Shown: positions 29,331 to 37,245 of the stretch, in pieces
How the letters are laid out: every line of letters begins with the position of its first letter
Position numbering within the stretch: position 1 is the stretch's first letter
Source of the DNA: an uncultured Roseovarius sp.
GTDB taxonomy: Bacteria; Pseudomonadota; Alphaproteobacteria; Rhodobacterales; Rhodobacteraceae
Length of the DNA: 64,000 bases
Assembly: GCA_947499555.1 (NCBI GenBank)
Contig: CANMOU010000003.1
Span: 124,001 to 188,000 of the forward strand
Direction of reading: 5' to 3'
The notes under the pieces: model-generated
The model's database searches: none
Told to the model about the DNA's origin: nothing
What the model saw: only the letters and a program-made list of their open reading frames with translations
Translations under genes and position numbers: made by a program

Positions 29331-30079
29331 TCACTTTCACCCCAAAGGAAATCGGTCAGATCTAGGTCAGGGTCAAATTGCCCTTCCCGCAGAAACACCG
29401 AGACCTGCGCGATCACGTAGGCGTTGTTCATCATGAAGGTATGGCTCACGGGCAGCTCAATATGATCGGCCATGCCTTCAACCTTAGTGGAGGCCACGCC
29501 GACTTTGCCGTCATCGGGCCCCTCAATCAGTGTTGAGAAAAAAGGATTAAGAGATTGCGTTCCGGCAATGACGCCCAAGGAAAAATCCACGGGCGGCAGG
29601 GACGCGACAAACCCCTCCGGTCCGCTTTCAAGCTGCCGCCCCGCCGGGCCGTTCAGCCATTCGAAAAGCTCCAGCGCACCCAGCTGATCGACCACTTCCG
29701 ATCCCTGGTTCGGCGGCGCCAGCATCACCACATGCCCCATCTTTTCAGGCTGGTTGTCAGCCAGCCAGTACCGCAACAAGATACCGCCCATCGAATGGGT
29801 GACAAAGTGAATACGGTCCTTCTCGCACGCCGCCACCGCATCGGGCAGCGTCCGGTCGGCCAGCCGTGCAATCTCGTCACCGGTCGAGGCATATTCGGGG
29901 CTTTTGGTCACGTAACCTTCGGCCTGAAGCGCCTCTTCAAGAATAAGAAGTGAGGCATCCGTGCGTGCCAGTCCATGCAAAAGCACCACGCAATCTGCAA
30001 GTGCAGGCGCAGGACACGACAGGGCAAGCGCGGTCAAAACCCGTTTCATACCCTTGAGATAAGTGGTTTTGATGGCCAT
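29327..30079 (-). CDS. Alpha/beta hydrolase (lipase-like), exported
   Basis: A 250-residue alpha/beta hydrolase. Residues about 11-28 ([18 protein letters not shown]) look like a signal peptide. The oxyanion HG segment [13 protein letters not shown] and the nucleophile elbow THSMGG (GxSxG type with Ser) are clear; the histidine is probably in [10 protein letters not shown]. Start 30079 has GAGGG upstream; a later start at 30049 would give a shorter signal. It is translationally coupled to phnM. Substrate unknown. Confidence 0.8.
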   Translation of the reverse strand: MAIKTTYLKGMKRVLTALALSCPAPALADCVVLLHGLARTDASLLILEEALQAEGYVTKSPEYASTGDEIARLADRTLPDAVAACEKDRIHFVTHSMGGILLRYWLADNQPEKMGHVVMLAPPNQGSEVVDQLGALELFEWLNGPAGRQLESGPEGFVASLPPVDFSLGVIAGTQSLNPFFSTLIEGPDDGKVGVASTKVEGMADHIELPVSHTFMMNNAYVIAQVSVFLREGQFDPDLDLTDFLWGESE

Positions 30080-30114
30080 AAACAGCCCTCAATCCAATGT
30101 TAGGCCGCAACGTC

Positions 30115-30552
30115 ATGCCCATTCGCCTTGCCACCCGCGCCGTGATTGTTCACGATGATCGGCTGCTGCTGGTCAATGCGTATCCCGGCGGCACAAGCGA
30201 TCTATGGTGCGCGCCGGGCGGTGGGGCAGAGCCGGGCGCGTCTCTGCCAGACAATCTTGCACGCGAGGTGCATGAAGAGACCGGGCTGCGGATCAAGGTT
30301 GGTCCACCCTGTCTGATCAATGAGTTTCACGACCCCAAAAGTGGATTTCATCAGGTCGATCTGTTTTTTCGTTGCAAAATCGTTGAAGGATCGTTGTCCG
30401 ATCACTGGCTCGATCCTGAAGAGGTTGTCACGACGCGGCGTTTCTTTGCCCGGGACGAGCTGGTCGCTATCCGTCTCAAACCCGACAGCCTGCCTGACGT
30501 GGCCTTCAACCGGGGATTTGGTTATGACCCGCTTGAGCAAATCGTCGGCTGA
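30115..30552 (+). CDS. NUDIX hydrolase
   Basis: A 145-residue single-domain Nudix protein. The Nudix box lies in GGGAEPGASLPDNLAREVHE followed by ETG; the REVHEETG core is intact, while the glutamate of the GxSxxE-type position (usually GES) is alanine here. ATG 30115 (MPIRLATRAV) is used; ATG 30097 would leave only 17 bases to the divergent hydrolase start and lacks a ribosome site. The substrate cannot be deduced. Confidence 0.82.
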   Translation: MPIRLATRAVIVHDDRLLLVNAYPGGTSDLWCAPGGGAEPGASLPDNLAREVHEETGLRIKVGPPCLINEFHDPKSGFHQVDLFFRCKIVEGSLSDHWLDPEEVVTTRRFFARDELVAIRLKPDSLPDVAFNRGFGYDPLEQIVG

Positions 30553-30585
30553 GGCGGACCCAGATTTTTGGCCGAAATATCTTAC

Positions 30586-31437
30586 CTATCCCGGCCTCTT
30601 CGCCAGAATGGATATCGCCACGCCGCCAAGGATCAGGGCCGAGGCCAGCACGATGCGAAGCGTGACCACCTCTCCCAAAAGGAGCACACCCGCTACCAGC
30701 GCGATGACCGGCACGGTTAGTTGCGCCACCGCCGCGACGGAGGAGGCGAGGCTTGGCAGAACCGTGTACCAAAGCGCATAGCCAAGCCCTGACGTCACCG
30801 TGCCCGCTAATATGGCAAGGCCGATACCTGTCGCGTTCATTTCCACGGCCTCGGCTGGCCCCGGCAAGACCCAGAGCGCCAGCACGCCAAAAGGTGTGGC
30901 GAGGATGAAGTTCGCTGCCGTTGCCTGCAGCGCGTCTTTCGATTTGCGTCCTGCCAGCGAATAAAACCCCCAGCCGATACCCGCCAGCGCCATCAGCGTC
31001 CCGTGCAAGAGGCTCACCTGCGCAGCCTCTCCCGGCCAGATCAGCCAGGCTAGACCAAAAAGCGCCAGCCCCGCGCCCACCCATTTGAGTACCGGCATCG
31101 CCTCTTTCGTAATCACGGCAGCCGCGAACATGGTGATCTGCACCATGCCAAAGAGGATGAGTGCGCCGAGACCCGCATCAAGCGAGATGTAGGCGCTTGA
31201 AAACCCGTACATGTAGACCAAAAGCGCCGCGACCCCGACCACCCGCGCGGGTCCGCCCAGTTGCAGCCCACCCCGAAAGAGAAGGCACAACACACCCAGC
31301 ATCAGTGCGCCAGAGGCCAGCCGGATTGTCCCAAAGCTCACCGCATCAATATGCAAGCCCGCGAGCGCCATACGGTTTAGAATGGAATTGGCCGCGAAAG
31401 CCATCATCGTGAGAGCTGTGAGAAGGAAGAGACGCAT
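30586..31437 (-). CDS. EamA/DMT family transporter
   Basis: A 283-residue inner-membrane protein with about ten hydrophobic helices arranged as two EamA repeats, typical of the drug/metabolite transporter superfamily. It starts FLLTALTMMAFAANSILNRM and has a second repeat around LALFGLAWLIWPGEAAQVSL. Substrate unknown; members export amino acids or other small metabolites. A second DMT gene follows it on the same strand but upstream in transcription, with about 100 bp between. Confidence 0.87.
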   Translation of the reverse strand: MRLFLLTALTMMAFAANSILNRMALAGLHIDAVSFGTIRLASGALMLGVLCLLFRGGLQLGGPARVVGVAALLVYMYGFSSAYISLDAGLGALILFGMVQITMFAAAVITKEAMPVLKWVGAGLALFGLAWLIWPGEAAQVSLLHGTLMALAGIGWGFYSLAGRKSKDALQATAANFILATPFGVLALWVLPGPAEAVEMNATGIGLAILAGTVTSGLGYALWYTVLPSLASSVAAVAQLTVPVIALVAGVLLLGEVVTLRIVLASALILGGVAISILAKRPG

Positions 31438-31541
31438 GTGGTTTGCCTAACGCAGGTCTGGGCCAAAGGAAATGGGCTGCGGTATTCAGGTCGTGACAAA
31501 CAGGTCATCATCGGGCCCGACCTGGGACCTTCCCGCACAAT

Positions 31542-32432
31542 CTATTGCACACGCTTGCCCACCAGCGCCTCTCGCCAGGCCAGCAATCCTGCGCCAGCCA
31601 GGATCACCAGCGCCCCTGCCACAGATACGCCATCCGGCCAGACGCCAAAGGCCAACAGGTCATAAAGCGCGGCAAAGACCAGCGCGGCATAGAAAAACGG
31701 GGCCACGAAACTCGCATCCGCACGCGCCATGGCGTTGACGAAACAGGCTTGTGCAGCGGCCATGAGCACGCCCAAAGCGGCCAGGGCGGCCCATTGCGCT
31801 GGTGTTGGAGTGGCCCAGACGAAGAGCGCTGCCACGGTCGCAATGCAGAGGCCAAAAATGTTGTTGATCAGCAGGATCTGAACCGGGGCCTCAAAGCCCG
31901 ACAACCGCTTGATGGCAATAAGTTCTGCCCCAAAAAGCATCGCCGCACCCAGAGCCAGAAATGCCCCTAGTTCCACCGCGCTGCCACCGGGCCGCGTCAG
32001 GATCGCTGCGCCCAGAAGCGCGATCAGCGCTGCCGCCCAGCGGACCCGGCCCACCCGCTCCCCCAAGACCGGAATGGCCAGCATCATGCAAAACACAGGA
32101 TTGAGAAAGCTGATCGCCGTGGCATCCGACAGCGGAATAAATGCCGCCGCTGCAAACATAAGCGTCACCCCACCCCAACCAAGGCATGAACGCAGGATAT
32201 GCAGCCTGACATTGGGCCGCGAGAGCCGGGGCCGCGTCACCGCGACAAAGATCAAAATCGTCAGCAGGGCAAAAAGAAACCGCCCATGGCTGATTTGCAG
32301 AGGATGGATTGGCGGGCCCAGCGCCTCTGTTCCCAAGGCCTTCGCCAGCAAAGTCGTCCCCGCCACGAAAGCGGCTGCTGCGAGCGTCAGAGCAGCGGCC
32401 ACAGGTGGATTGGATCGGGACGTGTCTTGCAT
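31542..32432 (-). CDS. EamA/DMT family transporter
   Basis: A 296-residue inner-membrane protein with ten predicted helices in two EamA repeats (for example LTLAAAAFVAGTTLLAKALG and SDATAISFLNPVFCMMLAIP). It is related only distantly to the neighbouring DMT protein. The 104 bp between the two genes contain no gene. Substrate unknown. Confidence 0.87.
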   Translation of the reverse strand: MQDTSRSNPPVAAALTLAAAAFVAGTTLLAKALGTEALGPPIHPLQISHGRFLFALLTILIFVAVTRPRLSRPNVRLHILRSCLGWGGVTLMFAAAAFIPLSDATAISFLNPVFCMMLAIPVLGERVGRVRWAAALIALLGAAILTRPGGSAVELGAFLALGAAMLFGAELIAIKRLSGFEAPVQILLINNIFGLCIATVAALFVWATPTPAQWAALAALGVLMAAAQACFVNAMARADASFVAPFFYAALVFAALYDLLAFGVWPDGVSVAGALVILAGAGLLAWREALVGKRVQ

Positions 32433-32471
32433 CCCCGATCTCTGACGCCCGCATGCACCAAGTGCAAGCGC

Positions 32472-33452
32472 TCAGATGCCATCCCGCCCGTGTGGCGCCT
32501 CGAATTCCGGCTTGGGATTGATCGGGATGATCCGATGCGGATTCACCGTGTCGTGGCTGTAATGGTAATGCCGCACGATGTGATCAAAGTTCACCGTCTC
32601 GCGCACGCCGGGCCACTGGTATAGCTCGCGCAGATAGCCCCAGAGATTGGGATAATCCATAATCCGCGCCCGGTTGCACTTGAAATGCAGGTGATAGACC
32701 AGATCAAACCGGATCAGTGTGGTGAAAAGCCGCCAGTCGGCTTCGGTGATCCGCGCGCCCATAAGATAGCGCGATGACGAAAGCCGTCCTTCCAGCCAAT
32801 CAAGCGTGTCAAACAAAGGATAGACCGCATCATCATAGGCCGATTGAGTGGTGGCAAAACCGGCCTTGTAGACGCCATTGTTGAGCGTGGAGTAGATCCG
32901 TTCATTGACTGGCTCAATGTCGTCTCGAAGCTCTTCGGGCCAGTAGTCATCGGAATTTCCGGTGATCTCGTCGAAAGCCGAATTGAACATCCGAATGATT
33001 TCGGAAGATTCGTTTGACACAACAGTCTCGCGCTCGCGGTCCCACAGGATCGGCACGGTCACGCGGCCCGAAGTCTTCGGGTCCGCCTTAAGGTAAATGT
33101 CCCGCGCATAAGGCAGACCGTAAAGCTGATCCCCCGTTGCACCGGGAAAATCTCCATCAAAACTCCAGCCATCCGACATCATGTCAGGATGCACGATCGA
33201 GACACCAATATGATCCTGCAAACCTTTGATCGCCCGAAAGATCAGAGTCCGGTGTGCCCAGGGGCAAGCGAGCGAAACATAAAGGTGATAGCGCCCGCTC
33301 TGTGCTTTGAAGCAAGCCTCGCCCGAGGGTCCGGCACTGCCATCTGCGGTGATCCAGTTACGATAAGCTGCCGTGCTACGCTTGAACGCACCGCCGGTGG
33401 ATTTGGTGTCATACCAGGCATCGTGCCAGACGCCGTCAACAAGTTGGCCCAT
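32472..33452 (-). CDS. yqjG: Glutathionyl-hydroquinone reductase (YqjG/ECM4 type)
   Basis: A 326-residue glutathione transferase-family enzyme (Xi class) that removes glutathione from glutathionyl-hydroquinones. The catalytic-cysteine motif is SLACPWAHRTLI, near residue 60. The C-terminal domain has TEADWRLFTTLIRFDLVYHLHFKCN, typical of the family. The ATG at 33452 has AAGGAG upstream; a longer reading has no supporting site. It is divergent from the cobalamin operon, with about 300 bp between. Confidence 0.9.
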   Translation of the reverse strand: MGQLVDGVWHDAWYDTKSTGGAFKRSTAAYRNWITADGSAGPSGEACFKAQSGRYHLYVSLACPWAHRTLIFRAIKGLQDHIGVSIVHPDMMSDGWSFDGDFPGATGDQLYGLPYARDIYLKADPKTSGRVTVPILWDRERETVVSNESSEIIRMFNSAFDEITGNSDDYWPEELRDDIEPVNERIYSTLNNGVYKAGFATTQSAYDDAVYPLFDTLDWLEGRLSSSRYLMGARITEADWRLFTTLIRFDLVYHLHFKCNRARIMDYPNLWGYLRELYQWPGVRETVNFDHIVRHYHYSHDTVNPHRIIPINPKPEFEAPHGRDGI

Positions 33453-33577
33453 AGGATGTCTCCTTTGAGATTGACCTAGTGCGCTGTGATCCGGATGGCA
33501 CTTCTGAATCCCTGCGCAAAGCACCTGCGTCTCTGCACATGTCGCAATCCGAGCCCCCGGCGGCGATTCTCTGTTTG

Positions 33578-33703
33578 CGCGCCCGCAGCGGCCCGCCTAT
33601 AGACGAAGGTGACGGTGCCCGTTGTGGGCCGGAGAGGGGCATGCCTGACCGCCGACCCAATCAGGGGGCTGGGATGCATGATCGTCAGACGCCTGCGGGC
33701 GCG
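33578..33703 (+). ncRNA. Structured leader RNA, possible divergent cobalamin riboswitch
   Basis: An 11-bp perfect long-range stem (33578-33588 with 33693-33703) encloses 104 bases that hold further pairings: 33616-33620 with 33637-33641, and 33644-33648 with 33661-33665. Pieces resemble cobalamin riboswitch conservation: GACGGTGCCC at 33611-33620, GAGAGGGGCA at 33632-33641, and a B12-box-like GTCAGACGCCTGC at 33684-33696 closing onto the outer stem. The GCCCCCGCAAC core and GCCACTG of standard members are not found. It lies about 50 bases before the first gene of a cobalamin operon. The structure is seen; identity as a riboswitch is inference. Confidence 0.45.
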
Positions 33704-33754
33704 ATCTCCCTTTGCGGTGTGCGTTTTGGTGCCTGAACCGTAAAAGGAACTAAC

Positions 33755-33982
33755 ATGCCCCGGCTCTTCATCGTAATGCCTCTTGTCGTCCCTGTCATGG
33801 CACAGGCCCATCCCGGCCATTTCGCGGAAGTCGCCGGTCACGGGCATTGGCTGGCTGCAGGGGCGTTGGCCGCGGCGGCGGCGCTTGCGCTCTTGCTGGC
33901 AAAAGGGCGTAAGGCAAAACAGGAAGAGGCCAAGCCAGAAGCCGAAGAGACCATTGACGACGAAGAGCTGCAGGAGGCCTGA
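33755..33982 (+). CDS. Small DUF6732-like membrane protein
   Basis: A 75-residue protein with a signal peptide (cleavage expected after MAQA, residue 18) and one further hydrophobic helix (about residues 35-50), then a charged, acidic tail. Between them is a histidine-rich stretch HPGHFAEVAGHGHW. The layout recalls the small CbtB cobalt-transport partner, but it is not that family; it resembles DUF6732 of Rhodobacterales. An AAAGGAA site precedes ATG 33755. As the first gene of the cobalamin operon it may handle cobalt, which is inference from position and histidines. Confidence 0.7.
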   Translation: MPRLFIVMPLVVPVMAQAHPGHFAEVAGHGHWLAAGALAAAAALALLLAKGRKAKQEEAKPEAEETIDDEELQEA

Positions 33983-33987
33983 GCAAG

Positions 33988-35238
33988 ATGAAAACCGGTG
34001 TGATGATCTGTGGTCACGGCTCGCGCAGCCAATCTGCTGTCGACGAGTTCGCGACGCTGGCCGAGAAGCTACCCCCCCTCCTGCCAACTGACTGGGAAAT
34101 GGAATACGGCTATCTGGAGTTCGCCAACCCGGTTATTCGCGACGGCCTCGACAGCCTCCGTGAAAAGGGGTGTGGCCGCATTCTTGCCGTGCCCGGTATG
34201 CTCTTTGCGGCGATGCATTCCAAGAATGACATCCCAACTGTACTCAACACCTACGCCGCCAAACATGGTCTCGATATTCGCTACGGGCGCGAGCTGGGTG
34301 TTGATCCCAAGATGATTGTCGCCGCCGGAAGCCGCATCGAGGACGCGATGGGCAAGGCCGATGCCGAGCACGGGCCGGTCAGCCGCCATGACACCTGCCT
34401 TGTGGTGATCGGGCGCGGGGCCTCGGACCCTGACGCCAATTCCAACGTCGCCAAGATCGCGCGCCTTTTGCATGAGGGTATGGGCTTTGGCTGGTGTGAA
34501 GTGGGCTATTCCGGTGTGACCTTCCCACTGGTGGAGCCTTGCCTGCAGCATGTGGTGAAGCTGGGCTACGAACGCGTGGTCGTCTTCCCCTATTTCCTCT
34601 TCTCCGGCATTCTGATTGATCGCATCTATGGCTTTACCGATCAGGTCGCGGCGGAAAACCCCGGCACGCAATTCGTGAAGGCGGGCTACCTGGGCGATCA
34701 TCCCAAAGTGCTGGAAACCTTCGCTGAGCGTGTGCGCGAACAGGTGGGTGCGGTGCCGCCCCCGAATTGTGGCACCTGCCAGTACCGCACGCAGGTCCTT
34801 GCCGTTGAGGGTCAGGATGCGCAGAAAATCACGCCCGCACAACGCGCCATTCTGGCCGCTGAAAAAGGCGCAGGCCATCCGGCCTTTGGTGATGTTCCAC
34901 CACCCACCTGCGTGATGTGCAAATATCGCACCGCCGTGCTTGGCTTTGAAAACGAAGTGGGCGCGGTGCAGGAAAGCCACCACCACCATGTCGAAGGTCA
35001 GGGCGCGAGCGCGCCGGGCTCAAACGTGGCCGATTGCAGGCTTTGCGACACATTCTGCACCGGTCTTTGCCGCCTGGAGATGCAGGATCACCATCACCAT
35101 CACCATCATGATCACGATCATGACCACGATCATCACCATGGGCACAACCACGATCATGATCACCACCATCATCATGCGGAATACCCCCATGCCAAACACC
35201 CGCATGGTCCCGAAAGCGCTCGCAAAACCCGGGCCTGA
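33988..35238 (+). CDS. cbiX: Sirohydrochlorin cobaltochelatase CbiX, with His-rich tail
   Basis: Inserts cobalt into sirohydrochlorin, the first step of the early-cobalt route to B12. The 416-residue protein has two chelatase halves: residues about 1-125 (MICGHGSRSQSAVDEF) and 130-255. A C-terminal part follows with three cysteine clusters, CGTCQYR (near 269), CVMCKYR (near 309) and CRLCDTFCTGLC (near 350), which may hold an iron-sulfur centre as reported for long CbiX proteins. Residues about 368-405 are a dense His/Asp tract (about 25 His), likely a metal store. It follows the small membrane protein by 5 bp. Confidence 0.93.
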   Translation: MKTGVMICGHGSRSQSAVDEFATLAEKLPPLLPTDWEMEYGYLEFANPVIRDGLDSLREKGCGRILAVPGMLFAAMHSKNDIPTVLNTYAAKHGLDIRYGRELGVDPKMIVAAGSRIEDAMGKADAEHGPVSRHDTCLVVIGRGASDPDANSNVAKIARLLHEGMGFGWCEVGYSGVTFPLVEPCLQHVVKLGYERVVVFPYFLFSGILIDRIYGFTDQVAAENPGTQFVKAGYLGDHPKVLETFAERVREQVGAVPPPNCGTCQYRTQVLAVEGQDAQKITPAQRAILAAEKGAGHPAFGDVPPPTCVMCKYRTAVLGFENEVGAVQESHHHHVEGQGASAPGSNVADCRLCDTFCTGLCRLEMQDHHHHHHHDHDHDHDHHHGHNHDHDHHHHHAEYPHAKHPHGPESARKTRA

Positions 35239-35242
35239 TCGG

Positions 35243-35277
35243 CCTTTCTTCTTGCCGAAAATATCCCCGCCGGAGGC
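35243..35277 (-). repeat. Dispersed repeat R1 between cbiX and cobH
   Basis: A full copy of R1 in reverse orientation (ends CTTTCTTCTTG and CCCCGCCGGAGGC) fills the cbiX-cobH gap. Its last bases include GGAGG at 35272-35276, which is the only ribosome-site-like sequence before cobH. Confidence 0.75.
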
Positions 35278-35289
35278 ATCGACCTGACC

Positions 35290-35931
35290 TTGCGACCCTA
35301 TGAAAAAAATCCCTCGACCATCTATGCTGAAAGCTTTGCCACCGTGCGCCGTGAGGCCCGGCTCGAGCGGTTTGGCCCGGGGCTTGAGGCGCTGGCGATC
35401 CGGCTCATCCACGCTTGCGGCATGGTTGAGGTGGCCGACCGTCTGGCGTTCTCGGAAAATGCCTACAAGGCCGGGCATGCCGCATTGCGGACAGGAAAAC
35501 CGGTTCTTTGCGATTGCGAAATGGTGGGTGCCGGGATCATCCGCCGCTATCTGCCCACTGACAACGAGGTGATCGTCACTCTCAATGACCCAAGCGTGCC
35601 AGCCATTGCCGCAGGTATCGGCAACACGCGCTCTGCCGCAGCGGTGGAGCTTTGGACCGATCACCTCGAGGGTGCCGTTGTGGCCATCGGTAACGCTCCC
35701 ACAGCGCTCTTTCACCTTCTGGACCTGCTGGATCAGGGCGCGCCGAAACCGGCTGTGATCCTGGGTTTTCCGGTGGGGTTTGTCGGAGCCGCCGAAAGCA
35801 AGGCAGAACTGGCGGCCAATCCGCGCGGATGCGAATTTGTCGCGCTGCGTGGCAGGCGTGGTGGCTCGGCCATGGCCTCGGCTGCCGTCAATGCGTTGGC
35901 CGCGGGTATTCCCGAAGGAGATCTGACGTGA
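35290..35931 (+). CDS. cobH: Precorrin-8X methylmutase
   Basis: Moves the C-11 methyl to C-12, giving hydrogenobyrinate. The 213-residue protein carries the conserved SFATVRREARLERF, HACGMVEVADRLAFS, CDCEMVGAGI and GFPVGFVGAAESK segments. There is no ATG in frame at the expected place. TTG 35290 gives MRPYEKNP, while CTG 35284 is better spaced (7 bases) from GGAGG at 35272-35276, so the true start is uncertain by two codons. The gene stays in the cobalamin operon and ends just before an R2 double hairpin. Confidence 0.93.
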   Translation: MRPYEKNPSTIYAESFATVRREARLERFGPGLEALAIRLIHACGMVEVADRLAFSENAYKAGHAALRTGKPVLCDCEMVGAGIIRRYLPTDNEVIVTLNDPSVPAIAAGIGNTRSAAAVELWTDHLEGAVVAIGNAPTALFHLLDLLDQGAPKPAVILGFPVGFVGAAESKAELAANPRGCEFVALRGRRGGSAMASAAVNALAAGIPEGDLT

Positions 35932-35934
35932 AGA

Positions 35935-35979
35935 AGTCTTTTGCAAAAAGACTAAGCAAAACTTTTTCGAAAAGTTTTG
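35935..35979. repeat. Double-hairpin repeat R2, copy 2
   Basis: Tandem stems with three-base loops: 35935-35942 with 35946-35953 (8 bp) and 35957-35966 with 35970-35979 (10 bp). It fills the cobH-cobL gap, four bases after the cobH stop. There is no good U-tract, so full termination inside the operon is not required. Confidence 0.8.
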
Positions 35980-35988
35980 GGCCGCACA

Positions 35989-37191
35989 ATGACTGAGCCA
36001 TGGCTGCATATCGTCGGAATAGGTGAGGACGGCATGGCAGGTCTCTTGCCGGCCACCCGCGCCGTCGTAGAGGCCGCCGAGGTGATCGTAGGCGGTGACC
36101 GACATCACATCTTGTCTGAGGCCGTGAAGGCCGAGCGCGTTGCCTGGCCCAAACCCTTTGATGCGCTTATTGACATGTTGCGCGGCTTTAAGGACCGTCG
36201 TGTCGTGGTGCTGGCCACCGGCGATCCGCTTTGGTTTTCAGTTGGCGCGCGCATCGGGCGTGAGATTGACCCCGGCGAGATCGTCTACCATCCGCAATTG
36301 AGCGCCTTTCAGCTGGCTGCCGCGCGCATGGGCTGGAGCCTGCCGGATGTGGAAACGCTGACTGTGCACGGTCGTCCGGTCGAGCAGATGATTGCTTTCA
36401 TTCAACCTGACGCCCGTCTGCTTATCCTGACCACCGGAGAAGAGACGCCGGGACAGATTGCCCGCTTCCTGGCCGAGCGCGGCTTTGGCGCATCGAAAAT
36501 GACCGTGCTGGCGGCCATGGGCGGCAAGGACGAGGCGCGTTTTGATGGCCTGGCGGAAAACTGGTCTCATAAGGTACCAGCCTTCAACACGCTGGCGGTG
36601 GATTGCATCGCGGCCCCCGATGCGGCTCTTCTGCCGCGTGTCCCGGGCTTGGCTGATGATCTCTTTCAGCATGACGGCACGATGACCAAGCAAGAGGTGC
36701 GTGCAGCAACGCTGGCGAAGCTTATGCCGATGCGCGGCGCGCTTTTGTGGGACATCGGCACCGGCTGCGGCTCGGTGGCTGTCGAATGGATGCGCGGCGC
36801 GCGTTATGCGCGGGCCATCGGTATTGAGCCGCGAGCGGACAGGCGAGCCATGGCGGCGGCCAATGCCTTGGCGCTTGGGGCACCGAAACTGCAGCTTATC
36901 GAGGGCACTGTGCCAGGCGCGCTTGACGGGCTGGAAGCCCCGGACGCGGTTTTCATCGGCGGCGGGCTGAGCAAGGAAGTGTTTGACGCAGCGTGGAAGG
37001 CCCTGCGCCCTCTGGGACGGCTTGTGGCAAATGCGGTGACGCTTGAAAGCGAGGCGGTGCTGCTCGAGTTGCACAAATTGCATGGCGGGCAGCTTGTGAA
37101 GCTGGCCGTTCATCGTGCTGAACCTGTCGGAGGTCTGACCGGCTGGCGCCCTCTGATGCCTGTCACGCAATGGAGCCTGGTGAAGCGATGA
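35989..37191 (+). CDS. cobL: Precorrin-6Y C5,15-methyltransferase (decarboxylating)
   Basis: CbiE-CbiT fusion that methylates C-5 and C-15 and decarboxylates precorrin-6. The 400-residue protein has an N-terminal tetrapyrrole methylase (WLHIVGIGEDG near residue 4; VLATGDPLWFSVG) and a C-terminal class I methyltransferase with WDIGTGCGSVAVEWMR near residue 249. ATG 35989 (MTEPWLH) has no clear ribosome site because the R2 hairpin sits directly upstream. It belongs to the cobalamin operon. Confidence 0.94.
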   Translation: MTEPWLHIVGIGEDGMAGLLPATRAVVEAAEVIVGGDRHHILSEAVKAERVAWPKPFDALIDMLRGFKDRRVVVLATGDPLWFSVGARIGREIDPGEIVYHPQLSAFQLAAARMGWSLPDVETLTVHGRPVEQMIAFIQPDARLLILTTGEETPGQIARFLAERGFGASKMTVLAAMGGKDEARFDGLAENWSHKVPAFNTLAVDCIAAPDAALLPRVPGLADDLFQHDGTMTKQEVRAATLAKLMPMRGALLWDIGTGCGSVAVEWMRGARYARAIGIEPRADRRAMAAANALALGAPKLQLIEGTVPGALDGLEAPDAVFIGGGLSKEVFDAAWKALRPLGRLVANAVTLESEAVLLELHKLHGGQLVKLAVHRAEPVGGLTGWRPLMPVTQWSLVKR

Positions 37192-37245
37192 GAGGCATGC
37201 GTCGGCATTTGGGTGTTTGGGCTAAGAAAAAGCTGGGAGCCGGGC

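Noticed and set aside
33479-33736. 85-codon plus-strand open frame upstream of the cobalamin operon
   Set aside because: No ribosome site or conserved character, and it runs through the paired leader structure at 33578-33703.
35085-35200. Engineered His-tag or sequencing artefact in cbiX
   Set aside because: The histidines are mixed with Asp and Gly, use both CAC and CAT codons, and such tails are known in CbiX proteins.
34069-36108. Minus-strand open frames of 306 and 362 codons across cbiX and cobH
   Set aside because: They mirror the real genes; His-rich codons on one strand give Met/Val-rich runs on the other. No motif, and the ribosome sites fit the plus-strand genes.
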